A DNA stretch of 64,000 bases, taken from NCBI RefSeq assembly GCF_003014575.1, contig NZ_PYGF01000003.1, positions 124,001-188,000 on the forward strand. Reading direction: 5' to 3'. Under the pieces are notes generated by a model that was given only the letters and a program-made list of their open reading frames with translations, made no database searches and was not told the DNA's origin. Of the stretch, positions 1-9,179 are shown in pieces; positions within the stretch are counted from its first letter, which is position 1; each line of letters begins with the position of its first letter. The stretch comes from Cecembia rubra (GTDB lineage Bacteria; Bacteroidota; Bacteroidia; Cytophagales; Cyclobacteriaceae). Made by a program: the position numbers and the translations under genes.

Positions 1-48
1 TGCAAATGAGACTTGGTCTTTCAAATATTGCGCAGCTTCTTTTAGCAT
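1..48 (-). CDS. Start of an unidentified protein, cut by the window edge
   Basis: An ATG at 48-46 on the minus strand opens a frame that stays open to the window edge (16 codons, MLKEAAQYLKDQVSFA). It lies downstream of the purine nucleoside phosphorylase in the same direction, 130 bp away, across a repeat. The short peptide is not enough to name a family. It is called only because it is an open, charged, helix-like N-terminus with no stop. Confidence 0.4.
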   Translation of the reverse strand, partial: MLKEAAQYLKDQVSFA

Positions 49-58
49 AAATTTAATT

Positions 59-84
59 GTACAAAGTACTGTGTACAAAGTACC
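59..84. repeat. 7-bp-period GTAC repeat, copy 1
   Basis: GTAC occurs at 59, 66, 73 and 80, exactly seven bases apart, with AAA, TGT and AAA between. A second array with the same 7-bp spacing is at 31217-31241. It sits in the gap between two minus-strand genes and codes for nothing visible. Confidence 0.6.
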
Positions 85-178
85 ATGTTGTTTTTATGGG
101 CTATTGTATGTTGTCGAAACCTTAAGCTTTAAAACTTAATCTATGAAACAATTAATTCAAAACTTCAGCACTCCCCTT

Positions 179-1015
179 TTACACTAACTTGACCAATTCA
201 CGGATTATCAAACTCATGCCTGGTTCTGCTTTGGCAGCGGCGGCAAGGACTTCTTCTATCCTGACTTTTTTGATATTGCCAGGGGAGCAAAGGTCCGTAA
301 TGGCTGATATGGCAAAAACTGGAATATCCATATGTCTGGCCACTATCACTTCCGGAATGGTACTCATCCCAATGGCGTCACCTCCTATTACCCTTAAATA
401 ATTGTATTCTGCTTTGGTCTCTAAGTTGGGCCCTTGAACAGCAGCATAAACTCCCTGATGAACATGGATTTGGTTAGCTTCAGCAATCTTCAAAGCCTTT
501 TGTATTAAAGAAAGATCATAGGGCTCAGACATGTCGGGAAATCTTACCCCAAATTCATCTAGGTTTTTACCTCTCAGGGGATTTTCAGGAAAAAGATCGA
601 TATGGTCATTGATGATCATCATATCCCCAATTCCAAAATCCGGATTAAGTCCCCCTGCTGCATTGGAAACAAAAAGGTATTGGATACCCAGCTTTTTCAT
701 CACTCTAACAGGAAAAGTCACTTCTTTCATTGAATAGCCCTCATAATAATGGAATCTGCCTTGCATGGCTACAACAGATTTACCTGAGAGCTTGCCAATA
801 ATGAGTTTCCCTTTATGACTTTCTACAGTGGAAACAGGAAAATACGGAATCTCCTGATAGGAAATCTCCAATTCAATTTCGATGTTATTGATCAACTGAC
901 CAAGACCTGTACCTAGGATAATGCCAACATCCAAAGGCGCATTGAATTTTTGTCGGATGTAATCTAAAGCAAAATTAATTTTATCAGTGTATGAAATATT
1001 GGATGCGTCATTCAT
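179..1015 (-). CDS. punA: Purine nucleoside phosphorylase, trimeric family
   Basis: Cleaves purine nucleosides with phosphate to free base and (deoxy)ribose-1-phosphate in purine salvage; cytosolic. The 278-residue protein shows the trimeric-PNP landmarks in order: phosphate loop GTGLG (35-39), SHKG (66-69), QGRFHYYEG (85-93), NAAGG (118-122), GPNLET with the purine-contacting Glu at 199, and GMST (216-219). The frame extends upstream to a TTG at 1075, but the ATG at 1015 gives the usual family length. The residue aligned by eye with human Asn243 is Asp241, which in related enzymes favours 6-aminopurines. The gene is divergent from the FMN reductase, with an inverted repeat between them. Confidence 0.93.
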   Translation of the reverse strand: MNDASNISYTDKINFALDYIRQKFNAPLDVGIILGTGLGQLINNIEIELEISYQEIPYFPVSTVESHKGKLIIGKLSGKSVVAMQGRFHYYEGYSMKEVTFPVRVMKKLGIQYLFVSNAAGGLNPDFGIGDMMIINDHIDLFPENPLRGKNLDEFGVRFPDMSEPYDLSLIQKALKIAEANQIHVHQGVYAAVQGPNLETKAEYNYLRVIGGDAIGMSTIPEVIVARHMDIPVFAISAITDLCSPGNIKKVRIEEVLAAAAKAEPGMSLIIRELVKLV

Positions 1016-1097
1016 TGTCCTAAAATTTTGACCAAGGTAAGCAATTAAGCTTTTTTGACCATAAATTTTGAACAAATTGGAAACTAATTGACTTTTG

Positions 1098-1123
1098 AGA
1101 TTGTATTAAGCAACATACAATCT
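1098..1123. promoter_or_regulatory. Inverted repeat in divergent intergenic region
   Basis: A perfect 9-bp inverted repeat (AGATTGTAT ... ATACAATCT, 8-bp spacer) lies between the divergent PNP and FMN reductase genes, 14 bp before the latter's ATG. It could be an operator for either gene or a 5' UTR hairpin. No matching regulator is recognisable next to it. Confidence 0.4.
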
Positions 1124-1136
1124 GACACCCGGTTTT

Positions 1137-1661
1137 ATGATCAAAATTATTGTAGGTACCAATAGAAAAAACTCCATTTCACTAATTATAGCTCAACTTT
1201 ATCAGGACATACTGACTCAAAAAGGCACTGAATCCGAAATCCTTAACTTAAAGGATTTGCCACATGACTTTGTTTTTTCAGCATTGTACGATAAGAATGG
1301 AAAGAATGAACAATACAATGCTTTTCATGAAAAAGTGAAATCAGGAGACAAGTTTGTTTTTATTGTGCCGGAATACAATGGCTCATTTCCTGGAGTCCTT
1401 AAGGCATTTATTGACGGGATGACTTACCCCAATTCCTTTAGGAACAAAAAATGTGCATTAGTGGGAATATCTTCTGGAATAGGCGGGGGTGGCATCGCTT
1501 TGAGCCACCTCACCGACATCTTCCATTACCTTGGGATGCATGTACTTGCCCTCAAAATTAAACTGGCTAAAATTGAGGAGCATATGTCAGATAACCTGCT
1601 CACCAACAGGCTGTACATGGAATTACTTCAGTCCCAGGCGGAAATGTTGATTAACTTCTAA
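1137..1661 (+). CDS. NAD(P)H-dependent FMN reductase family protein
   Basis: A 174-residue flavodoxin-like protein of the NADPH-dependent FMN reductase family (YieF/ChrR/azoreductase-like). The N-terminal beta strand and phosphate loop (IIVGTNRKNSIS, 4-15) and the PEYNGSFPGVLKAFID segment around residue 80, which forms the flavin/dimer site, are both present. It probably transfers electrons from NAD(P)H through FMN to quinones or other small acceptors; the real substrate cannot be told. It is convergent with ftsZ and their stop codons are one base apart inside a single palindrome. Confidence 0.87.
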   Translation: MIKIIVGTNRKNSISLIIAQLYQDILTQKGTESEILNLKDLPHDFVFSALYDKNGKNEQYNAFHEKVKSGDKFVFIVPEYNGSFPGVLKAFIDGMTYPNSFRNKKCALVGISSGIGGGGIALSHLTDIFHYLGMHVLALKIKLAKIEEHMSDNLLTNRLYMELLQSQAEMLINF

Positions 1662-1674
1662 GTTAATCAACATT
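1643..1674. terminator. Palindrome spanning two convergent stop codons
   Basis: A perfect inverted repeat with 15-bp arms and a 2-bp loop (CT at 1658-1659) covers the last codons and TAA stops of both the FMN reductase (1659-1661) and ftsZ (1663-1665). It can fold on either transcript. There is no long T-run, so it may be an inefficient terminator or an mRNA 3'-end protecting hairpin. Confidence 0.55.
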
Positions 1675-3321
1675 ATCATGTAAGAACCTATTATTCTTTA
1701 AGAACTCATTTTCATCCGTCAGGTTGAACCTGGAGATGCTTCTTTCAGAGCTGTGCTGCACATCAGATAATTTGACTTGCTTACGGACATAAGCCGGCAC
1801 TTCCAGTTTATCCTTGAACTCTTCTGGATTTTGGTTGTAAGACTTCAGGTTTTTAAGGCGTTCAAAACGCTCATAAGCTTTCTGAATGGCTTTTTGTCTC
1901 AACTGCTCATAATAGTCATTGCTATAATGGGCAGGTGTTTCTTCTTTCTTTTCTTCTGCAGTTGGAAATACAGGCCTTTCTTCTCTTTCAGAAGGAAGCT
2001 CAAAAACCACTTTTTTGGTTTCGGAAGCAGCAGGTACAAATTCGAATTCACTTTCCTCTGGATCTTCCTCCTCGAAGTCAATTACTTTGCTGACCGGTTC
2101 AACTTTTTTCTCTTCGAAAGTGGGCTGGGAAAACTCTTCTGATTTTTTTTCTTCATTGGCCGGAGTGAAGATAGGCTTCTGGAATGTGAAGGTAAAAGTC
2201 TGACCTGCTCCTGCCAATGCATCCTCATCCACTTTGGAAGTTTTGCCTGATTCCAGGTCAATTACTTTTTTTATAGATTCCTGCTCTCCAATAGAACTCA
2301 CCTGTTCAACTTTTACTTCAGTTTCTTTGCTTGGCATCACTTCACTAAGTTTGCCCATTTCAAAGCCAGTAGCGATAACTGTTACTCTAATGCCTTTACC
2401 AAGTTCTTGATCAATTCCTTGTCCAAAGATCACATCAGCACTATCGCCTGCTCTTTCCTGAATGTATTCTGTAATTTCGCTCAATTCGTCCATTGACAAT
2501 TCATCTTCTTCCCCAGACATAATGGAAAGCAAAATTTTCTGAGCACCCTTGATATCCACATTGTTGAGCAGTGGAGAAGCGATGGCTTTTTCTGCTGCTC
2601 TTATGGCTCTTCCATCACCTTCTTCAGTTGCAGATCCCATTACTGCAGCACCGGCATCTTTCATGACGGTCTTCACATCTTCAAAATCCACATTCACATC
2701 TTGGTGTACAGTGATGATTTCAGCGATTGATTTTGCAGCAGTGGTCAATACATTATCTGCTTTGGCAAATGCTGAACGTATGGCCAAGTTCCCATAAATT
2801 TCTCTTAATTTATCGTTCAGAATGACCAATACTGTATCGCAGGTTTCTTTTAAAGCTTCTATGCCTTGCTGTGCTGCCTGCATTTTTTTTCTTCCCTCGA
2901 ATACAAATGGTGCAGTGACAATACCTACAGTAAGGATATCCATGTCCTTTGCAATTTTAGCAATCACAGGGGCAGCTCCAGTACCTGTTCCGCCCCCCAT
3001 TCCAGCAGTGATAAACACCATTTTGGTGTTATCGGACAATAAGGTTCTGATATCTTCTTTGCTTTCCAGCGCAGCACTTCTTCCTTTTTCAGGATTCGCT
3101 CCAGCACCCAAGCCTTCGGTGAGGTTGGCGCCAAGTTGAAGCTTCAATGGAACTGGACTGCTCTTCAATGCCTGGGCATCGGTATTTACAACCACAAACT
3201 CGACATCCTTGATGCCCATATTGTACATGTGGTTCACAGCATTGGAACCACCTCCTCCCACTCCAATCACCTTGATGATTGATTTGTGGTTTTTGGGTAA
3301 GTCAAATTGGTAATCTTTCAT
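1663..3321 (-). CDS. ftsZ: Cell division GTPase FtsZ
   Basis: Tubulin-like GTPase that forms the cytokinetic Z ring. The GTPase core holds GGGGSNAVN (22-30) and the tubulin signature GGGTGTGAAP (about 109-118), with the T7 synergy loop further on. At 552 residues it is much longer than E. coli FtsZ (383): after the core (~residue 320) comes a ~200-residue linker rich in Glu, Lys, Pro and Ser, then a conserved-looking C-terminal tail (SRFNLTDENEF ... FLHDNVD) expected to bind FtsA. It is the last gene of the dcw operon, 102 bp downstream of ftsA. Confidence 0.98.
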   Translation of the reverse strand: MKDYQFDLPKNHKSIIKVIGVGGGGSNAVNHMYNMGIKDVEFVVVNTDAQALKSSPVPLKLQLGANLTEGLGAGANPEKGRSAALESKEDIRTLLSDNTKMVFITAGMGGGTGTGAAPVIAKIAKDMDILTVGIVTAPFVFEGRKKMQAAQQGIEALKETCDTVLVILNDKLREIYGNLAIRSAFAKADNVLTTAAKSIAEIITVHQDVNVDFEDVKTVMKDAGAAVMGSATEEGDGRAIRAAEKAIASPLLNNVDIKGAQKILLSIMSGEEDELSMDELSEITEYIQERAGDSADVIFGQGIDQELGKGIRVTVIATGFEMGKLSEVMPSKETEVKVEQVSSIGEQESIKKVIDLESGKTSKVDEDALAGAGQTFTFTFQKPIFTPANEEKKSEEFSQPTFEEKKVEPVSKVIDFEEEDPEESEFEFVPAASETKKVVFELPSEREERPVFPTAEEKKEETPAHYSNDYYEQLRQKAIQKAYERFERLKNLKSYNQNPEEFKDKLEVPAYVRKQVKLSDVQHSSERSISRFNLTDENEFLKNNRFLHDNVD

Positions 3322-3423
3322 GTTATCTGACGTTTAAAATATGTTGGTGAATGAATTTTCGTTTAAAATCAGTAAGAAGGGAAATGAAAGGCAAGGCCCT
3401 TCATCTCCCCGGTATGATAAGCC

Positions 3424-4740
3424 CTAGTAATTATTATCTTCTTGGATATCACTAGTGATGATATCTTTTAGTTTTACTCTCATTTTGGTGAAAATATTGG
3501 ATGCCAAGTCATTGGTTTTCATCCTATTTTCCGGTCTGGCCACAGTTTCATTTTCGTAACGCTTTCTGTAAGTCTCTTCTCTTTCGTCAAAGGATTTGAA
3601 CCCAGCAAGTACCAAGCCTACTGAAGTGGCATACATTGGACTTTTGATCTCATCAATTTTACATTTGCCCAAGTGCTCGTTTGGATAGCCGATACGCGTA
3701 TCCAATCCGGTCATGTACTCAAAGAGTTGGGCCACGCCGGAAAGCAATGCCCCACCACCTGTCAACACGATTCCTCCTGCCAATTTCTTATAATGCCCAC
3801 TGGCAACCAGTTCATTTTGTACATGTTCGATGATCTCTTCCATCCTTGCCTGAATGATTGCAGCCAGGTTTTTGATAGAAATTTCTTTTGGCGGCCTATT
3901 TCTCAGGCCAGGGATGGAAACAATTTCATTTGGATTGGCCTCTTCAGCTATAGCTCTGCCAAATTTGGTCTTGAGCAGTTCGGCCTGATTGTGAAGTACC
4001 ATGCATCCTTCTTTGATATCTGAGGTGATGATGTTGCCCCCCAAAGGAATCACAGCAGTATGTCTTATAATGTTATCATAAAATATCGCAATATCCGTAG
4101 TTCCTCCTCCTATATCTACCAGACATACCCCAGCTTCTTTATCCTCTTCGCTGAGTACAGAAAGTGAACTTGCCAAAGGTTCAAGAATCAGGTCCTTGGA
4201 AACCAGATTGGCTCTCTTTACACATCTATTGATATTGTTGATGGCCGTGGTTTGTGCGGTGATGATATGGAAATCCGCTTCCAGTTTGGAACCGGACATC
4301 CCAACTGGATCTTTGATACCGTCTTCATAATCCACCGTATAATCCTGAGGCATAACATGGATGATGGTATTACCAGGAGGCACGACAATGTTCTCCATAT
4401 CATTGGCAAGACGCCTCACATCCTCGATGGTGATTTCATCCTGGTTGGACTTTCTGATAATAGAGCCGTGCTGTACCGTACTTTTGATGTGCTGACCCGC
4501 AATTCCCACGATCACATTGGCAATGTCAACTTCCGCCATATCGGAAGCATCAGAAACTGCCTTTTGAATCGCATTGACAGTCTTATCGATATTGGTGACA
4601 ATTCCACGGATCACCCCGTCGGAAACCGCCTTACCCATACCCAAAACTTCAAGCTTTCCAAATTCATTCTTGCGGCCTACCACCGCGCAGATTTTGGTTG
4701 TACCAATGTCAAGTCCTACAATAAATTTGTCGTTTTCCAT
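3424..4740 (-). CDS. ftsA: Cell division protein FtsA
   Basis: Actin-like ATPase that tethers FtsZ filaments to the membrane and recruits later divisome proteins. The 438-residue protein has the N-terminal phosphate-1 motif (GLDIGTTKICAVVG), a second phosphate motif (VDIGGGTTDIAIF) and the adenosine motif (LTGGGALLSGV). A ~50-residue charged tail follows the fold and ends in a segment (MRVKLKDIITSDI) that could act as the amphipathic membrane helix. It lies between ftsQ (11-bp gap) and ftsZ in the same operon. Confidence 0.97.
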   Translation of the reverse strand: MENDKFIVGLDIGTTKICAVVGRKNEFGKLEVLGMGKAVSDGVIRGIVTNIDKTVNAIQKAVSDASDMAEVDIANVIVGIAGQHIKSTVQHGSIIRKSNQDEITIEDVRRLANDMENIVVPPGNTIIHVMPQDYTVDYEDGIKDPVGMSGSKLEADFHIITAQTTAINNINRCVKRANLVSKDLILEPLASSLSVLSEEDKEAGVCLVDIGGGTTDIAIFYDNIIRHTAVIPLGGNIITSDIKEGCMVLHNQAELLKTKFGRAIAEEANPNEIVSIPGLRNRPPKEISIKNLAAIIQARMEEIIEHVQNELVASGHYKKLAGGIVLTGGGALLSGVAQLFEYMTGLDTRIGYPNEHLGKCKIDEIKSPMYATSVGLVLAGFKSFDEREETYRKRYENETVARPENRMKTNDLASNIFTKMRVKLKDIITSDIQEDNNY

Positions 4741-4751
4741 AGCATCATCAA

Positions 4752-5507
4752 TTATTCACAAACAATCTGGCCTTTATATTTTATGTTTACTCTGCTGTAA
4801 GTATTCCACCCTTTTTTAGGTAATATTTCCTCATAAAAGAGGCTTATCTTTTTGAACTTGTCTTCAATCTCGGTGGCATCTCCAAATTCAATAACCTGCT
4901 TGCCAACCTGCTGGTGCAATCTTATATCTCCTTTTCTGGGTATCTCCAATTCAGTAATCTGAGCTTTCCAAAATGGATCCTTATGGATGAACCGGATGAG
5001 TTCCATCATTTCAGGAGCCGCTTCTTCCAGGTTTTCTTTATTCAGCAAACTCTCAGCATAGTTCCCATATAAAATCAGAACCCTGGAGGTATACTTACTG
5101 GAAGTAGGGAGGATGATACCTTCTGTGGACACATAACCATCTGCTGCCCTGGGCCTACTGATCCTTGCAATTGGAACATGCTGTTCAATTACCACCTTTA
5201 AATTGCCCTTTTGGTCACTGAATACTTCCGCATTCTTAACAAAGGGATGACTCTCCACCTTTTTTTCAATGTTGTAAAGGTTGATTTCAGCCAATGTTGT
5301 ACCCGGTTCAAGAAGTGGAAACTCAGACTTTATAGTCTGAAGGATATCCTTTTCATCTACGAAATACACATCGCTGACACTTTTTACATAAACCTCCACT
5401 CCAGCAAGCCTTCTACCTGCACTTTTATTCTCAATAAACCCGATAAACACCACCAGGATCAGCATGAGCACAAAGAACAAAAAGCCTTTTTTAAACCTGA
5501 TTTTCAT
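4752..5507 (-). CDS. ftsQ: Cell division protein FtsQ/DivIB
   Basis: Bitopic divisome protein that links FtsL/FtsB-like partners to the septal synthase. The 251-residue product has a basic N-terminus, one membrane segment (about 8-24, FLFFVLMLILVVFIGFI), and a periplasmic POTRA-like region beginning near VEVYVKSV with the conserved EINLYNIEKKVESHPFVKNA stretch. Sequence conservation is low in this family, so the call rests on topology, the POTRA motif and position. Its start overlaps the end of murC by 17 bp, suggesting translational coupling. Confidence 0.92.
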   Translation of the reverse strand: MKIRFKKGFLFFVLMLILVVFIGFIENKSAGRRLAGVEVYVKSVSDVYFVDEKDILQTIKSEFPLLEPGTTLAEINLYNIEKKVESHPFVKNAEVFSDQKGNLKVVIEQHVPIARISRPRAADGYVSTEGIILPTSSKYTSRVLILYGNYAESLLNKENLEEAAPEMMELIRFIHKDPFWKAQITELEIPRKGDIRLHQQVGKQVIEFGDATEIEDKFKKISLFYEEILPKKGWNTYSRVNIKYKGQIVCE

Positions 5508-6894
5508 GTTGCTTCATCCAGTTTACAATGGGTGCTACCAACCTATCTATGTCTCCGGCACCTATAGTCACCAAAACCTCAATCTTGGCCTGCTTCAGGT
5601 AATCCAAAAGCCCTTCTTTGGTCTTAAGAGACTTTCGTGGAGATTGAATATCATCCATCAGCATGGATGCCGTAACTCCCTCTAAGGGGAGTTCCCTAGC
5701 TGGATAGATATCCAGCAATATGACTTCATCTGCAAGGGATAGACTTTCCGAAAACCCTTTAGCAAAATCTCTAGTCCTTGTAAAAAGATGAGGTTGAAAT
5801 ACCGCTGTCAACTTTTTATCCGGGTACATGGCTTTAACAGAACTCAAGAAGGCCCTAATCTCTTCAGGATGATGGGCATAATCATCAATGAATACCCTAT
5901 CCTCTTCCTGAATCCAAATCTCAAATCTTCTCTTTACCCCTTTAAAGCTGGAAAGCCCTTTACGGATTTCTGACTTTGTTAAGCCATAATCCAAAGCTAT
6001 GGAGATGGCTGCCAAAGCATTTTCCACATTGTGAAAACCGGGCATTTTTAACTCTAAATCTTCTATTTTGGCCTCAGAACTCACATAATCAAAGTGGAAA
6101 GCCCCAGGCATTGCCACAATATTTTCAGCCCTAACTTCTCCTTTATCTTTTCCGTAGATGATGGTCTTCCAAGGTTTGGCCTCAGAAATCCCTAACTTTT
6201 CAAAAGCTTTGTAATGGATATAAAGGTGCCCTCCATTAGGTAGCAAGGATATAAAAGCCCTAAATCCTTCCATCATATTTGTATCATCACCATAAATATC
6301 CAAGTGGTCAGGATCAGCACTTGTAACTACAGCCACATCTGGATAGAGATGAAGAAAGGATCTATCAAACTCATCTGCCTCTACCACTACGGAAGCTTGA
6401 TCACCTTCCTCATCATGAAGGATCAAGTTACTGTTGTAATTTTGGGTCAGTCCGCCAAGGAAAGCCGCAATATTTTTACCTCCTGACTTAAGAAGATGTG
6501 CAATCATGGAAGAAGTAGTCGTCTTTCCGTGTGTTCCTGCCACTGCGATTGTCCGCATCCCAGAGGTAATCATTCCCAAAACCTCTGCCCTCTTTTTAAG
6601 CCTGAAGCCGTGGTCCTTGAAATAATTCAACTGCACAGAATCTTTGGGAATTGCCGGCGTCCAAACTATCAGAGAATTTTTTGAATCCTGAAGCACCTTA
6701 TCAGGCACTGTTTGCATATTGTCCAAATAGGAAATAACCATTCCTTCTGCCTCTAATTCAGCAGTCAGAGGTGATGGCGTACGGTCATAGCCGCTTACTT
6801 TGACTCCGATATGGTTAAACCACCTGGCCAAAGCGCTCATACCGATACCACCGATACCTAAGAAATGGACGCTATGTAAGGATTTCAGATTCAT
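5491..6894 (-). CDS. murC: UDP-N-acetylmuramate--L-alanine ligase
   Basis: Adds L-alanine to UDP-MurNAc, the first amino acid step of peptidoglycan precursor synthesis, in the cytosol with ATP. The 467-residue protein has the N-terminal Rossmann motif GIGGIGMSALA (14-24) that binds the UDP-sugar, the Mur ligase ATP loop GTHGKTTTS near residue 120, and the central DDYAHHPEEI motif. Length and order of the three Mur domains are normal. The ATG overlaps the murG stop (ATGA) at 6891-6894. Confidence 0.98.
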   Translation of the reverse strand: MNLKSLHSVHFLGIGGIGMSALARWFNHIGVKVSGYDRTPSPLTAELEAEGMVISYLDNMQTVPDKVLQDSKNSLIVWTPAIPKDSVQLNYFKDHGFRLKKRAEVLGMITSGMRTIAVAGTHGKTTTSSMIAHLLKSGGKNIAAFLGGLTQNYNSNLILHDEEGDQASVVVEADEFDRSFLHLYPDVAVVTSADPDHLDIYGDDTNMMEGFRAFISLLPNGGHLYIHYKAFEKLGISEAKPWKTIIYGKDKGEVRAENIVAMPGAFHFDYVSSEAKIEDLELKMPGFHNVENALAAISIALDYGLTKSEIRKGLSSFKGVKRRFEIWIQEEDRVFIDDYAHHPEEIRAFLSSVKAMYPDKKLTAVFQPHLFTRTRDFAKGFSESLSLADEVILLDIYPARELPLEGVTASMLMDDIQSPRKSLKTKEGLLDYLKQAKIEVLVTIGAGDIDRLVAPIVNWMKQHENQV

Positions 6895-8003
6895 GAGATC
6901 ATGCTTTCCAATTCCTGAATAATTTCTATTGCCGCATTCGGCTTTGCTAATTTTTTTATGTTTTCCCCCATAGTCGCTGCTTTATTTTTATCAGCAAACA
7001 AGGGATCTATTGTTTCTTTCAACTTACCTATGGCTTCAGCATCTTTGAGCATAATTGCAGCATTCTCCATAACAAAGGCCATCGCATTTTTGGTCTGATG
7101 ATCTTCTGCTACATTTGGGGATGGGATAAATACAACAGGTTTACCTACCAAACTCAATTCTGAAACAGATAATGCCCCGGCCCTTGACACAATTAGGTCT
7201 GCTACTGCATAAGCCAGGTCCATTTCTTTGATAAATTCTTTGACATGTATATGTTTCAAGGCTGAGATTTTGACTTTTTCATCCATATCCTCAAAGTAGA
7301 ATTTACCACTTTGCCACAATAGCTGATAACCCTCATCTTCAAATGCCTTCATGTCAGCTAGAACAGCCCTATTTATGGTCCTTGCACCTAAGCTTCCTCC
7401 CAATACCAGAACAGTCTTTCTGTCACTTTCCAGTCCAAAATGCTCCAATGCCTTTTCTCTTTTCCCGGAAAGGTCAAGGATGTCCTTCCTTACTGGATTT
7501 CCAGTGTACTTAATCTTGTCTTTTGGAAAAAACTTCTCCATCCCAGGGTAAGCTACACATATCTTATTGGCCCTTTTTGCCAATAGCTTATTGGTAAGGC
7601 CTGCATAAGAATTCTGTTCCTGGATCAGTGTGGGAATTCCTTTTTTCTGAGAAGCATACAATACCGGCCCACTGGCATAGCCACCTACACCTACTACTGC
7701 TATTGGTTCAAAAGTCTTAATGATATCCCCTGCCATTCTCAGGCTTTTGAGAAGTTTAAATGGAAAGCTGAGATTGGAAAGGCTCAAACTTCTTTGTAAA
7801 CCTGCTACAGGCAATCCTTTGATTTCGTACCCTGCTTCAGGCACTTTGGTCATTTCCATTTTGCCCTCTGCACCTACAAATAGAATCTCAGCCTCAGGAT
7901 GAAGCTCCCTCCAGGCATTGGCAATGGCAATGGCCGGATAAATATGTCCTCCGGTACCTCCCCCGCTGATGATGATGCTATATGTCTTCTTCTGCTCTTT
8001 CAC
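6891..8003 (-). CDS. murG: UDP-GlcNAc:lipid I GlcNAc transferase MurG
   Basis: GT28 glycosyltransferase that converts lipid I to lipid II on the inner face of the cytoplasmic membrane. The N-terminal glycine-rich loop SGGGTGGHIYPA (about 13-24), a second G loop (GVGGYASGP) and the UDP-GlcNAc-binding C-terminal part (LVLGGSLGA; SRAGALSVSEL) are all present; 370 residues is typical. The start is GTG at 8003-8001: there is no ATG before the glycine-rich loop, and this start leaves a 3-bp gap to ftsW. Confidence 0.97.
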   Translation of the reverse strand: MKEQKKTYSIIISGGGTGGHIYPAIAIANAWRELHPEAEILFVGAEGKMEMTKVPEAGYEIKGLPVAGLQRSLSLSNLSFPFKLLKSLRMAGDIIKTFEPIAVVGVGGYASGPVLYASQKKGIPTLIQEQNSYAGLTNKLLAKRANKICVAYPGMEKFFPKDKIKYTGNPVRKDILDLSGKREKALEHFGLESDRKTVLVLGGSLGARTINRAVLADMKAFEDEGYQLLWQSGKFYFEDMDEKVKISALKHIHVKEFIKEMDLAYAVADLIVSRAGALSVSELSLVGKPVVFIPSPNVAEDHQTKNAMAFVMENAAIMLKDAEAIGKLKETIDPLFADKNKAATMGENIKKLAKPNAAIEIIQELESMIS

Positions 8004-8006
8004 CTT

Positions 8007-9179
8007 TTAGACAGTTTGGAATGCTTTTCTAGGTTTGTTTTCTTCCCCTGATCCTTCCATTGAGTCACTATGATCTCCTCTGGAAACACTCAATATAATT
8101 CCTACTGAAAATCCTGTAAATACCAATGAGGTACCCCCCATACTCAGTAATGGCAATGGCAACCCAGTAATCGGTCCCAATCCTACAGCAACCGCCATAT
8201 TGACCATGGCCTGTAGTACCAGAGCAAAGCTCAAGCCTGCGGATAACAAACCACCAAATGGTTTAGTAGAACTGGCCACTATCCGCATTCCTCTGTAGAG
8301 CAGTGCCAAATACAGGAACAATACTGTAGCACCTCCTATCAATCCATATTCCTCAATAATTATGGCATAAATAAAGTCTGAATATGGATGGGGCAAAGTA
8401 TTACGCTGCTCTGACTTCCCGGGTCCTTTACCGGCAATACCACCCGTCGAAATGGCTATAAAAGACTGCTCAGCCTGAAAAGGAATTTCATCTGTGGCCA
8501 CGAACTTCTCAATCCTGGAGAAGAAGGTTCCTCCCCTTTGCCCTAGGAAAACTGATGCCGAAAGGAAAACCAGCCCTACCAGAATTACCGCCATGATAAA
8601 TTTTGCCGGTACCCTTCCTATAAACATCAGCAGCAGGCAAGTAGAGAACAGCAAAAGTGCTGTAGACATGTTAGCAAATCCGATCAACATCGTAATCAGT
8701 CCTATCACCACAATCATCGGTAGAAATGCTTTTTTGAAATCGCCGATATTCTTTTGTTTTTTGGCCAATAGACTGGCCAAAGTAGCTATCAAGGCCAACT
8801 TTGCTATATCAGATGGCTGGAATGCTTTATTGATTCCTGGGATAGTCAACCATCGGTTAGCATCATTCACTGTCGATCCAAATGCATAGGTAAAGATCAA
8901 TAATGGTATAGAAATCAAAAGCAGGAATTTACCAATCAGACCATAATATTTATAGGGGATTTTGTGAGCAACCCACATGACTATCAAACCCATAAATACC
9001 ATCATTGAATGATCAAGAAGGTATTTTTCGGTATTGCCTCCAGTCTTTTTATATGCCAAAGAACCTGTAGCAGAATACACCACTAGGATACTGATGATCG
9101 CCAAAAGGATCACTATTCCCCAAATAATCGGGTCGCCTTTCAGGTTTCTGTCAATCCATTGTTTGAACGATGCCATCAT
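8007..9179 (-). CDS. ftsW: SEDS lipid II polymerase FtsW
   Basis: Peptidoglycan glycosyltransferase of the SEDS family, working with the transpeptidase FtsI at the septum. The 390-residue protein has about ten hydrophobic segments and the SEDS signature in its C-terminal half (FSRIEKFVATDEIPFQAEQS, HPYSDFIYAIIIEEYG, GLPLPLLSMGGTS). A short charged cytoplasmic tail follows. Its ATG overlaps the murD TGA (9176-9179). Confidence 0.96.
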   Translation of the reverse strand: MMASFKQWIDRNLKGDPIIWGIVILLAIISILVVYSATGSLAYKKTGGNTEKYLLDHSMMVFMGLIVMWVAHKIPYKYYGLIGKFLLLISIPLLIFTYAFGSTVNDANRWLTIPGINKAFQPSDIAKLALIATLASLLAKKQKNIGDFKKAFLPMIVVIGLITMLIGFANMSTALLLFSTCLLLMFIGRVPAKFIMAVILVGLVFLSASVFLGQRGGTFFSRIEKFVATDEIPFQAEQSFIAISTGGIAGKGPGKSEQRNTLPHPYSDFIYAIIIEEYGLIGGATVLFLYLALLYRGMRIVASSTKPFGGLLSAGLSFALVLQAMVNMAVAVGLGPITGLPLPLLSMGGTSLVFTGFSVGIILSVSRGDHSDSMEGSGEENKPRKAFQTV

